Of a stretch of 21,751 nt of DNA, positions 8,022 to 16,217 are shown one piece after another. The notes beneath the pieces were generated by a model. The model was not told the DNA's origin and did not search any database. It saw only the letters and a program-made list of their open reading frames with translations. This DNA comes from an uncultured Mollicutes bacterium. GTDB taxonomy: Bacteria > Bacillota_I > Bacilli_A > RFN20 > CAG-449. Positions within the stretch are counted from its first letter, which is position 1; every line of letters starts with the position of its first letter. Where the stretch lies: positions 1 to 21,751 of the forward strand of contig URVS01000001.1 in the NCBI GenBank assembly GCA_900551385.1, in the 5' to 3' direction. The position numbers and the translations under genes are program-made.

Positions 8022-8096
8022 AAATTTAATTCCTTTCGATAATAAAATAATATCACTTAAAAAGTTAATTATCACTAATTTATTATGTAATCAAAA

Positions 8097-10871
8097 TTAT
8101 TTATGCTTTCTTTTTTTAGAATCAAAAATTAAATTTTCTAATTTATTATAATAAACAATACTAAATCCAAGTCCTACTAAGCCAATAAAAGAAAGACCAA
8201 TACCTAAAATTAAACCTTTATCTTGATATGTAATTTTTACTTTATGATTTCCATAAGAAATATTTTCAAGATTAGCGCCTGTAAATATATGACCAGTACG
8301 ATATGTATGTACTTTTTTACCATCAATATAAATATTTATTCCTTTTTCATAAGGTAAAGTGAAAAACATTTGTTGATTATTTTTATTTAAATTAAAGCTT
8401 CCTTCATAAGAAAAACTAGTAATACCTTTTTTTATTACTAAATCATTAACTCCTTGTAAATTAATTTCATCAACATATTCTTTTAAAATATTTGTATCTT
8501 CATAATAAAAACTTTCATTAATAATTTCATGATTTAAATCTTCTTTAAATGTCATTGTTAATTCATGAACATGACTATTATTATCTTTAATTCCTTTGAT
8601 ACCTTTATGCCAATAAGAATTTTCTAAATAATTATAATCCATTACATAATTTAATTTATCATTATTATTCATTTCTGAAAAATATAAATTAAAATTATAT
8701 GCTTCTTGTGGCACTAAATATTTTATTTTGATAGTAGAATTCTTTTTACCTGTATAATATTTATGTCCAGCTTCATCTAATTCTTCTATCACACCTTCAC
8801 TTAAACTAATTGATAAAGGCTGAATTTTATAAAAGATATCTTTCTTTTCATTATTTTCATTTAATATATTTCCACATAAAGATTTATATATGCTATTTTG
8901 GTATTCAAAATGATCATAATATTTCATTGAATTACCAATTCTTTCATTATCTTGAAACCATTCATAAGGCATAATATCACTAGCAAAACCTAATGGTAAA
9001 GTTAATGAATTAGTATAATATTTCATGCCATCATTATCATTATTTGTTAATTCTTGATATGGATATTTATTAATAAATTTAGGTTTATTATTGGTATAAT
9101 TATTTGTATTATCTATTAAATATTTTATGTTTAAAAATGAATTAATTGAAGCAGTTGATCCAGCATCGTATTTTTCAAAATAACCATTATAATGAAATCC
9201 TAATTTTAACATATAATCTTCTATTTGTTTATTTTCACTAGAAGAAAAATGAGATAAACCATTATAACTATAAAACATTGGATTATTATCTACATCATTA
9301 TAATTACCTGGTCGATTAAATAACATTTCCATTCTATAATTTTCTTCTTTTTCTAAAGATTTTATTTTTTCAACACTAGATAAATATGTTTCATCTTTTT
9401 TATATGTTTCAATAGTTTGATATTGTTTATCATTAACTTGTAAAACATTTCTTGCTCCATTAAAAGAAGAAATACAAGTTAAAGGTATAAAAATAAATGT
9501 TAAAACATATTTAACATATTTATTATATTTTGGTTTAAATCTAATAAATATAAAATAACAAACTAATAAAAATATAACTACAAAATAAATAATTAAAGAC
9601 ATCATTGATATTTCATAATTTAATTTTTCTCCAGAAGGCATTTCTATTGGTAAATTTTTTAAAATAAAATAACTTGATATTCCTGTAATTAAAGGTAATA
9701 TTGGTCCAAATATATTAGTTTTAGATAAATGATCTGTTTCTTTAGAACCAAAATAACAAACCATAAAACCAATAATAAAAGCATATCTACAAGGAAACCA
9801 TGAAGGTTCTCTTCCACCATGTAATAATGTATATGTAATAGAAAATGATGAAAAGAAAAGATATATAATGAATAAAACAAAACTAGCAATTCTTTCTTTT
9901 ATAGAATAATTTTTATTAAAGAAATATAATTGAAAGAAAATAAGACTAATAATAGATGTAAACATACTCATATATCCATAATTAGTGCATATATCATTAA
10001 CACTTTTATAATTGTTTTGACCAAATCCTGCTAGAATCATTACAAAATTATAAAATATTGGTTGAGGTAATGAAAAAGAAGCTTTTGTTCCACTTAAATG
10101 TAAAAAAGCTGTTACCCACATACATGAACTTATTAATCCACCAATTAAAGAAAAAACAAAAAATCTTAATATAAAATAATTTCTATCTTTGAATTTTTTA
10201 TCTAAAGAAATATATTTATATATAAAATAAAATACTGCAAATATACAAATCATCGCGCCTATATACCAAGAAGATAATAAACTATATCCTAAAGCAAGAG
10301 GATAAATAATATTATTTTCTTTCTTAGTCATTTTATCGATTCCTAAAATAACTAATGGTAAAATCATTACTCCATCTAACCACATAAAATTTGATAAATA
10401 TATTACATTATAAGAAATTAAACCATATCCAATAGAAAAAATTAAATCAATAAAGTTTCCTTTTTCTTTTTGTAATCTAATTAATAAATACATATTTAAT
10501 CCTGCTAAAGACATTTTTAATAAATTAGTAAATAAGAAAAAAGCAGGTATTTCATCATAAGAAAAGAAAACAATTAATAAATTAAATGGTGAAGCAAGAT
10601 AATAAGTAAATATTGACATGAAATCTCCACCAAAAACTTTACTTAAAGTATAAATCATTGATTTATTACCTTCTAAGACGCTTTTATAATATCTCATATA
10701 AGAAATATATTGAGATTGCATATCTATCATCATTATTGTTTTGTCACCAAAAGGATATATATTTTCTATTTTAAATAAAAATAACATTAATAAACATGGT
10801 AATAAAAAAGATAAAACAATTAATATTATCTCTTTAGCTTTATTTAAATAATTTGATACTTTATTATTCAT
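8097..10871 (-). CDS. yfhO: YfhO-family polytopic membrane glycosyltransferase
   Basis: A 924-residue integral membrane protein of the YfhO family (GT-C-like). In Bacillus and Listeria, members work with a CsbB-type GT2 enzyme and a flippase to add sugars to lipoteichoic acid or other surface polymers. The N-terminal half (about 15-460) has many hydrophobic spans. The first outer loop carries the conserved GDKTIMMIDMQSQY stretch with acidic residues suited to lipid-sugar transfer. Residues about 470-890 form a large outer domain, and a final span is near 895-915. The gene overlaps the upstream GT2 gene by 8 bp (start within its stop region, with AGAAGAT as ribosome site), so the two are translationally coupled. 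That pairing strongly supports a joint role. The acceptor polymer is not known here. Confidence 0.9.
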   Translation of the reverse strand: MNNKVSNYLNKAKEIILIVLSFLLPCLLMLFLFKIENIYPFGDKTIMMIDMQSQYISYMRYYKSVLEGNKSMIYTLSKVFGGDFMSIFTYYLASPFNLLIVFFSYDEIPAFFLFTNLLKMSLAGLNMYLLIRLQKEKGNFIDLIFSIGYGLISYNVIYLSNFMWLDGVMILPLVILGIDKMTKKENNIIYPLALGYSLLSSWYIGAMICIFAVFYFIYKYISLDKKFKDRNYFILRFFVFSLIGGLISSCMWVTAFLHLSGTKASFSLPQPIFYNFVMILAGFGQNNYKSVNDICTNYGYMSMFTSIISLIFFQLYFFNKNYSIKERIASFVLFIIYLFFSSFSITYTLLHGGREPSWFPCRYAFIIGFMVCYFGSKETDHLSKTNIFGPILPLITGISSYFILKNLPIEMPSGEKLNYEISMMSLIIYFVVIFLLVCYFIFIRFKPKYNKYVKYVLTFIFIPLTCISSFNGARNVLQVNDKQYQTIETYKKDETYLSSVEKIKSLEKEENYRMEMLFNRPGNYNDVDNNPMFYSYNGLSHFSSSENKQIEDYMLKLGFHYNGYFEKYDAGSTASINSFLNIKYLIDNTNNYTNNKPKFINKYPYQELTNNDNDGMKYYTNSLTLPLGFASDIMPYEWFQDNERIGNSMKYYDHFEYQNSIYKSLCGNILNENNEKKDIFYKIQPLSISLSEGVIEELDEAGHKYYTGKKNSTIKIKYLVPQEAYNFNLYFSEMNNNDKLNYVMDYNYLENSYWHKGIKGIKDNNSHVHELTMTFKEDLNHEIINESFYYEDTNILKEYVDEINLQGVNDLVIKKGITSFSYEGSFNLNKNNQQMFFTLPYEKGINIYIDGKKVHTYRTGHIFTGANLENISYGNHKVKITYQDKGLILGIGLSFIGLVGLGFSIVYYNKLENLIFDSKKRKHK

Positions 10872-11826
10872 TTTTATCTTCTTGTTTCTTAATTATATCA
10901 ATAATATAATTTGGTCTATTTCTAGTATTTATCAATACGTTATGTAAATACAAACCAATAATACCAATAAAAAATATGATTAAACTTGTTACAAATAATA
11001 TAACACTTACGATAAATAATGGTCCATACGCTACATTATAAAAATAATAATTAACACAAGAAATAATAAATAAAATAAAGAATATTATCATATTTATAAA
11101 AGTTAAAACACTTGAAATTGCTCCAAATTGAATTGGAAAATATAATGGTTTTTGAGTCATAGTAGAAATATTATCAAAAGCATGAATAAATAATTTAGAA
11201 GCATTATATTTTGATTCTCCTGCTACTCTTTTTTCTCTTTTAAAATCAATCATACAGGTTTTATAACCAACAAAAGATGCTTCAGTTCTTAAATACCTAT
11301 CTTGTTCAGTTAAATTATTTATTTCATCAATAACTCTTCTTGATAAACCTCTAAAGCAATTTACATTTTCAGGAGCGATTGTTTTTCCTTCTATTTTATT
11401 AATAAATTTATAAAAGAAGCTCGCTGATTTTCTTTTAAAAAATGAATCTGTTGATCTATCTACTCTATGAGGGTTAACTACTTCATACCCTTCAGAAAAT
11501 TTTTCAGCAATTTTTTGTATTAAATTAACTGGATCTTGTAAATCACTATCCATAGTAATTGCATAATCTCCATTACAAACTTTTAATCCTGCTGAAAAGG
11601 CTGCATTTTGACCAAAATTTCTTGATAAAGAAACCATAATATCATTTCTTTGATTATATAAATCATTCATAACTGATAAAGTATTATCATTTGAACCATC
11701 ATTAACTAAAACAAATTCAAATTCATAATCTTTTATATTATTAATAACTGGATTTACACATTCAAAATATAAAGGTAATGATTTTTCTTCATTATAGCAA
11801 GGAATAATAATTGATATTTTTTGCAT
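10864..11826 (-). CDS. GT2 polyprenyl-phosphate glycosyltransferase (CsbB/GtrB/DPM1-like)
   Basis: A 320-residue GT2 enzyme expected to move a sugar from a nucleotide donor to undecaprenyl phosphate on the inner membrane face. Visible: SIIIPCYNEE at the N-terminus, NDGS near 42-45, the metal-binding D93-S-D95 in MDSDLQDP, and the R-x-x-G-x-S-K-Y-x-x-x-K-L segment typical of GtrB/CsbB, then two C-terminal membrane spans (about 222-248 and 260-285). I start at 11826 because GGAGGAG sits just before that ATG; the frame's earlier ATG at 11838 lies in front of this ribosome site. It is the first gene of the YfhO operon, with which it overlaps. The donor sugar cannot be told from sequence; GlcNAc is the CsbB precedent. 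Confidence 0.92.
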   Translation of the reverse strand: MQKISIIIPCYNEEKSLPLYFECVNPVINNIKDYEFEFVLVNDGSNDNTLSVMNDLYNQRNDIMVSLSRNFGQNAAFSAGLKVCNGDYAITMDSDLQDPVNLIQKIAEKFSEGYEVVNPHRVDRSTDSFFKRKSASFFYKFINKIEGKTIAPENVNCFRGLSRRVIDEINNLTEQDRYLRTEASFVGYKTCMIDFKREKRVAGESKYNASKLFIHAFDNISTMTQKPLYFPIQFGAISSVLTFINMIIFFILFIISCVNYYFYNVAYGPLFIVSVILFVTSLIIFFIGIIGLYLHNVLINTRNRPNYIIDIIKKQEDKNE

Positions 11827-11848
11827 AATCTCCTCCATATTTTTTTAC

Positions 11849-11857
11849 ATTGTAGCA
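11849..11857 (-). promoter_or_regulatory. Extended -10 promoter of the GT2-YfhO operon
   Basis: TGCTACAAT on the minus strand matches an extended -10 element (TGnTATAAT) with one mismatch, 23 bp before the GT2 start codon. The -35 region is weak, as is usual for extended -10 promoters. It implies that GT2-YfhO can be transcribed independently of AsnA upstream. Confidence 0.5.
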
Positions 11858-11937
11858 CAATTTATTCATACATAATATTTTTTTAAATAATAAAGTTTAA
11901 ATCTTTTCTAAAATCCAATTTTAAATTAGATATATAT

Positions 11938-12936
11938 TTATAATAGTTCTATTCCTTTTTCTTTAAATTTATTTATATCTTCTTCATTCCAATAAGAAGC
12001 TTGTACTTCTCCAATATGTACTTTTTTTAACATAAACATACATATACGAGATTGACCTATTCCTCCACCTATTGTTAAAGGTAGAGAAGAATTAATAATA
12101 TTTTGATGATATGGATATGTTAATTTATATTCTTCATTTTTTTCTTTTAATTGAAAAATTAATGATTTTTCATCTACTCTTATACCCATTGATGATAATT
12201 CTAAAGCTATTTGTAATGGTTCATACCATAATAATAAATCACCATTTAATTTCCAATCATCATAATCAGCGGCTCTACCATCATGAGGTAATCCATCTAA
12301 TAATTTATTTCCTATATGCATTAAAAAAACTGCTTTATATTCTTTAGTAATGATATTTTCTCTTTCTTTTCTAGTTAGATTAGGATATTTTTTTTCTAAT
12401 TCTTCAGTAGTAATAAATTTAATATCATTAGGTAGATTATAATCTAACACTGGATAAGATGCATGTACTACTTCAGAAGTATATTTTATTACATCATATA
12501 TTTTTCTAACTATTTGTTTTAAATATTCTTCGTTTCTTTCTTCTTTAGAAATAACTTTTTCCCAATCCCATTGATCAACATATAAAGAATGAATATTATC
12601 TAATTCTTCAAATGGTCTAATCGCGTTCATATCTGTATATAAACCTTTAACATTATATTTATTTAAAGCATATCTTTTCCACTTAGCTAATGATTGAACT
12701 ATTTCTAATTTTTTATTATTTTCATTACATATAAAATTAACTGCTTTTTCATATCCATTTAAATTATCATTTAAACCTGTTTCTGGATCAATAAATAAAG
12801 GAGCACTTACTCTAGTTAAAGATAAAGATCTTGATAATTCATTTTGAAAAGTATCTTTAACTAATTTAATTGCTATTTGAGTATCATAAATATTTAATAA
12901 TGAATGATAATTATCTAAAAATATATTGTTTTTCAT
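11938..12936 (-). CDS. asnA: Aspartate-ammonia ligase (asparagine synthetase A)
   Basis: AsnA makes asparagine from aspartate, ammonia and ATP through an aspartyl-AMP intermediate in the cytosol. The 332-residue length is normal. The class II aminoacyl-tRNA-synthetase-like fold is recognisable from the N-terminal RVSAPLF segment after SRSLSLT, the central DQWDWEK stretch, and the C-terminal GGGIGQSRICMFMLKKVHIGEVQ motif 3 region, which closely follows the known AsnA pattern. AAGGAAA lies upstream of the ATG. It faces away from the metallophosphoesterase gene. The GT2 gene follows 111 bp downstream behind its own promoter, so co-transcription is possible but not required. Confidence 0.95.
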   Translation of the reverse strand: MKNNIFLDNYHSLLNIYDTQIAIKLVKDTFQNELSRSLSLTRVSAPLFIDPETGLNDNLNGYEKAVNFICNENNKKLEIVQSLAKWKRYALNKYNVKGLYTDMNAIRPFEELDNIHSLYVDQWDWEKVISKEERNEEYLKQIVRKIYDVIKYTSEVVHASYPVLDYNLPNDIKFITTEELEKKYPNLTRKERENIITKEYKAVFLMHIGNKLLDGLPHDGRAADYDDWKLNGDLLLWYEPLQIALELSSMGIRVDEKSLIFQLKEKNEEYKLTYPYHQNIINSSLPLTIGGGIGQSRICMFMLKKVHIGEVQASYWNEEDINKFKEKGIELL

Positions 12937-13046
12937 TTTTAATTTCCTTTTAAATATATATAGTTATATTAGCAAATATATTTACAAAAAGAAAATAAAA
13001 ATAACATTATTTTTTGTTTTATGATTTAATATATTTAGAGGTTTTT

Positions 13047-14153
13047 ATGAAAAATAAATTATTAAAATTAAGTTTATTATATTCTTTATTTCTATGTTCA
13101 TGTAATAATCAATTACCTTATCCAACATATGAAGATTTATCTTTTGAAGATAATGATACAACTATGTATATTGCTTCAGATACTCATTATTTAGCTTCTT
13201 CATATTTAGATTCAAATAGAGATTATGATGGTGAATTATTTGTTACCGATGGAAGAACCATGAATTATAATAATATTTTATTTGATAAATTAATTGAACA
13301 AACAATTATTGATTCACCTGATTATTTTATTATTACTGGTGATATTACTTATAATGGTGCATATAATTCTCATCTTGAAGTAGCAAATAAATTAGATAAA
13401 TTATTAGCTAAAGGAATTCAACCATTAGTCATTCCTGGTAATCATGATACATTTTCTCTTTCACCTAGAGATTATTCTAATACTGAATATAATATTGTTA
13501 AATCCACTACTAGTGATGAATTTAAACAAATATATAACAATTTTGGTTATTCTAATGGTTTTAGTTATGATAAAGATACTTTATCTTATACATATATCAC
13601 TAAAAATAATGAAATGTTATTAATGCTCGATTCTACTTATTCTAAATATAATTATAAAGATAGCTATTCTTATATAAGTGGGGGTATTACATGTATAGAT
13701 TGGTTAATTAATAATTTAGAATACGCTAAAGAAAATAATTTAAAAGTTATTAGTTTTATGCATCATAGTTTAATTACTCATAATAAATTATTTGAAAGCT
13801 TATACACTATTACTAATAGTGAACAAATATTAGATTTATATAAAAAATATAATGTAGAAATTAATTTTTCAGGTCATTTACATATTCAAGATATCATGGA
13901 AAATAATGGAATATATGATATTTGTTCTAATTCATTATTAGATTATGGTAATAGATATGGAATATTTAAAATTGGTAAAAACGGTATGCAATATGATTCT
14001 AAATATATTGATTTTATTTTAGATAATAAATCTTATCATGATTATTCATTTAATTTATTTAAAAAGATGTATATGCTTAAATCTAGATTTGAAACAGATA
14101 ATGAACAAAATAATGAAATATTAAAAGAATTTTTAGGTAGTTTAAATGCTTAA
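13047..14153 (+). CDS. Calcineurin-like metallophosphoesterase, probable lipoprotein
   Basis: A metal-dependent phosphoesterase with all family motifs: D45-T-H47, G98-D-I-T-Y-N-G104, G131-N-H-D134, FMHHSL and SGHLH. The N-terminus is a lipoprotein signal with lipobox L-C-S-C, lipidated at C19, so the enzyme should sit outside the cell on the membrane. I start at 13047, with AGAGGT upstream; the frame's earlier ATG at 13014 has no ribosome site and would bury the signal peptide. The open frame ends at TAA (14151-14153) after LNA, but the same frame continues with plausible sequence (YFDG...) for 48 more codons to a TAG at 14298. Related proteins usually have a YYF-containing C-terminal tail, so a Tyr codon probably became TAA. 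The catalytic domain is complete. The substrate is unknown. Confidence 0.88.
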   Translation: MKNKLLKLSLLYSLFLCSCNNQLPYPTYEDLSFEDNDTTMYIASDTHYLASSYLDSNRDYDGELFVTDGRTMNYNNILFDKLIEQTIIDSPDYFIITGDITYNGAYNSHLEVANKLDKLLAKGIQPLVIPGNHDTFSLSPRDYSNTEYNIVKSTTSDEFKQIYNNFGYSNGFSYDKDTLSYTYITKNNEMLLMLDSTYSKYNYKDSYSYISGGITCIDWLINNLEYAKENNLKVISFMHHSLITHNKLFESLYTITNSEQILDLYKKYNVEINFSGHLHIQDIMENNGIYDICSNSLLDYGNRYGIFKIGKNGMQYDSKYIDFILDNKSYHDYSFNLFKKMYMLKSRFETDNEQNNEILKEFLGSLNA

Positions 14154-14300
14154 TATTTTGATGGTAGTATATTCTTACATCAAGAATTAAAAAAAGAAAA
14201 AGGATATAGCTTATTAAAAGAATATGGTGATGATGAATACTCAACTTCATTATTAAATTCATTTAATAAAAATAATTATAAATTAGTTATTAAAGATTAG
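14154..14300 (+). pseudogene. Severed C-terminal tail of the metallophosphoesterase
   Basis: Directly after the stop codon, and in the same frame, 48 sense codons run to a TAG. They start YFDGSIFLHQEL and are Lys/Glu/Leu-rich, like the C-terminal helices of related phosphoesterases. One base change in the TAA (to TAT or TAC) would restore a protein of 417 residues. The tail overlaps the restored end of the convergent ATPase by 11 bp. Confidence 0.6.
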
Positions 14301-14357
14301 TTGGATAAATTAAAGGTTCAAAATTAATTCCTTTTTCTAAATCAAATTTAATTTTAT
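14290..14357 (-). pseudogene. Frame-shifted C-terminal tail of ATPase paralogue 3
   Basis: Adding one T to the T4 run on the minus strand (A4 at 14397-14400) restores the sequence FWTSIPQYAISFLLDKI and continues to a TAA at 14290. This matches the C-terminal end of paralogue 2 (LPYYLVFLFNEI) far better than the present ending VYLNMLFHFY. About 35 residues are replaced by the shift, which could be a sequencing error in a homopolymer or a real mutation. Confidence 0.6.
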
Positions 14358-15701
14358 CTAATAAAAATGAAATAGCATATTGAGGTATACTTGTCCAAAA
14401 TTTCCTTGTATAATTTTATAACAAATTTTTGCTTTATATTTTGTTTTTCCTTCCATAACATTTTTAGAAGCAGCCATTTTACCATTTACAGATTTTTCTT
14501 CTAAAAGAATTATTCCTTCATTATCTTCTAAAATAAAATCAATTTCTAAATGTTCTTTTCCATTAGAAAAATAATATAAAGGTAATCCAGCTTTATTAAT
14601 AGTAATAGCAAGTAAATTTTCAAATATTGCACCTTTTCTACTATCTAATCCATTTAATAAAAATTCTTGAGATGTTGATAAAGGATACATTGCCATCAAT
14701 AAACCAATATCCGTAATAAAAGCTTTAAAATAATTTTCATCAACATTAGCTTCAAGTGGTTTTTCTATTGCATTTAAATTAAAACATCTTAATACTAAAC
14801 CAACTTTTTCTAACCATTCGAAAGGTTCTTCAAATTCAGAAGCTCTACCACCTTTTTTTATTTCTGAATATTTAAATTTATGAGTATCTGTTTCTCTAGC
14901 TAATTGACTAGGAATAGAATCTAATATTTTATTTAAAGTTGTTTGAAGTTTATAATCTATTTCTTCTTCATTTTTATCATTAATAAATCTACCAAAATCC
15001 GCTCTATAATCTTTTATTAATCCTTCTAAATATTCACGAGATTTTATATAATTATTAGTACGTAAAAATAATTTAATAGATTCAGGCATGCCACCTACAA
15101 CAACATATCTTTTTATCATTTCTTTATAATAATCAACTAATGCTTGAGGAATTTCTTTTTTTTGACTTGTATATTGTTTTAATATATCAATATTTTTTTC
15201 TTCTAATCCATTAGCCCATAAAAATTCTTCAAAATCTAGTGATGTCATTTGAATTATAGTTTCATATCCTGTTGGAATATCTATTTTTTGTTTTCTTCTA
15301 TAATTCAACACTCCTAATAAACTTCCTGTTGCAATAACAGCATATCTTTTATCAAGAGCAAAACTCTTAAAAGAAGTTCTAGCTAATGGACAATCACCAA
15401 TTTCTTCAAAAATTAATATCGTTTTATAAGGTATAAATTCTTTATTTGGAAAATAAGGCATTGAATTTCTAATTATTGTATCAACATCAAGATTACCATC
15501 AAATATTTTTCTAAGTGATTTATTATGCCTAAAATCATATACAATTACATTTTCATATTCTTCATGCGCAAATTTATCAACTATATAACTTTTTCCAATT
15601 TGTCTAAGTCCATCAACAATAAGAGGTACCTTATTTGGATCATTATTCCATTCATATAATTTTTTCTCTATTTTTCTTTTAAATTCAATTTTCTTTTCCA
15701 T
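14358..15701 (-). CDS. AAA_14/DUF4143-type ATPase with PD-(D/E)XK-like C-terminus (paralogue 3), late frameshift
   Basis: 447 residues as read. Walker A is GLRQIGKS (31-38). Walker B is ILIFEE (E99-E100), where paralogues 1 and 2 have FDE, so the usual aspartate is glutamate. ATGS and DFEEFLWANG follow as in the other copies, with a winged-helix-like stretch at about 260-310 (IPSQLARE to FEWLEKVGLV). D388 and E401-E-K403 form the nuclease-like site, which lies before the frameshift and is intact. The start has AGGTGAAAT upstream and a repeat-covered promoter. It is convergent with the phosphoesterase, and their restored ends overlap. As in the other copies, family membership is firm and function unknown. 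Confidence 0.86.
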   Translation of the reverse strand: MEKKIEFKRKIEKKLYEWNNDPNKVPLIVDGLRQIGKSYIVDKFAHEEYENVIVYDFRHNKSLRKIFDGNLDVDTIIRNSMPYFPNKEFIPYKTILIFEEIGDCPLARTSFKSFALDKRYAVIATGSLLGVLNYRRKQKIDIPTGYETIIQMTSLDFEEFLWANGLEEKNIDILKQYTSQKKEIPQALVDYYKEMIKRYVVVGGMPESIKLFLRTNNYIKSREYLEGLIKDYRADFGRFINDKNEEEIDYKLQTTLNKILDSIPSQLARETDTHKFKYSEIKKGGRASEFEEPFEWLEKVGLVLRCFNLNAIEKPLEANVDENYFKAFITDIGLLMAMYPLSTSQEFLLNGLDSRKGAIFENLLAITINKAGLPLYYFSNGKEHLEIDFILEDNEGIILLEEKSVNGKMAASKNVMEGKTKYKAKICYKIIQGNFGQVYLNMLFHFY

Positions 15702-15719
15702 AACATTTCACCTATACTT

Positions 15720-15747
15720 ATTATATATTATTTTCGTAAAATGTAAA
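15720..15747 (-). promoter_or_regulatory. Sigma-70-like promoter of ATPase paralogue 3
   Basis: On the minus strand TTTACA (15742-15747) and TATAAT (15720-15725) are 16 bp apart. The gene-proximal repeat copy lies between them, the same arrangement as in paralogue 1. Confidence 0.6.
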
Positions 15748-15810
15748 TATTTACACAAAACGATTTCGTAAAATGTATTTTTATACACAAAACGATTTCG
15801 CAAAATGTTA
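15732..15810 (-). repeat. Three 32-bp-phased operator-like repeats before ATPase paralogue 3
   Basis: In plus-strand orientation the unit TTTCGTAAAATGTA recurs with its C at 15735, 15767 and 15799 (the third reads TTTCGCAAAATGTT), an exact 32-bp period. Between copies, TACACAAAACGA occurs twice, also 32 bp apart. The junctions form dyads: TGTAAATATTTACA (15742-15755) is a perfect palindrome and TGTATTTTTATACA (15774-15787) is a second one. The sequence is unrelated to the other paralogues' repeats apart from GTGTA next to an A/T run. Confidence 0.75.
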
Positions 15811-15979
15811 TGATAAACCATTATCTTAATATTTATTTCTTAAATTTATCACCTTTAGAATGAAAAAATCTTTATAAATTTATCTATTTATAAAAACTTA
15901 TTCTTTTAATTTTGCTCTTTTTATTAATAACTATATGTGATTTAATAAATTAACAATCAAAATAATTAAAAAAATCTTT

Positions 15980-16150
15980 ATGAAAATTGTTATTTTGAAT
16001 ACGAGTCCAAGAAGAAAAGAGAATATAATATCACATATAAGTGCATTTATTAAAGTCACTAACCATGATGAGATTGCTTTACTAATCTTATCTATATAAC
16101 TACAAGCTGTTCTTCCATGTTTCTATATCATTAATAAACCTTACTTTTTT
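15980..16150 (+). pseudogene. Remnant of an NADPH-dependent FMN reductase / flavodoxin-like gene
   Basis: A 39-codon frame (15980-16099) begins MKIVILNTSPRRKENI, the first strand and phosphate-binding loop of NADPH-dependent FMN reductases (usual form MKIVxLNGSPRKxGNT). It breaks at TAA after LLILSI. Downstream sequence (LQAVLPCFYI in the same frame) faintly resembles the PCxxC region of the same family, so the middle and the rest are missing. No ribosome site is obvious. It lies just upstream of the dehydrogenase gene, so the two may once have formed a pair. Confidence 0.5.
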
Positions 16151-16217
16151 TATGATATAAGTGACATTAATATTATTTGAAAAACTAATTGTTTTTATAA
16201 AGAAAGGAAATTATATT

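Noticed and set aside
8022..8075. 18-residue N-terminal extension of PepF with a hydrophobic start
   Set aside because: No ribosome site at 8075, whereas AAAGGAATT precedes the ATG at 8021; PepF is normally cytosolic without a leader.
9689..9889. 66-codon minus-strand frame inside yfhO
   Set aside because: Out-of-frame shadow of the membrane protein's coding sequence.
12111..12347. 78-codon plus-strand frame inside asnA
   Set aside because: Antisense shadow, Leu/His/Ile-rich, without translation signals.
13014..13046. Upstream start of the phosphoesterase
   Set aside because: It would place 11 residues before the lipoprotein signal peptide; AGAGGT before 13047 marks the real start.
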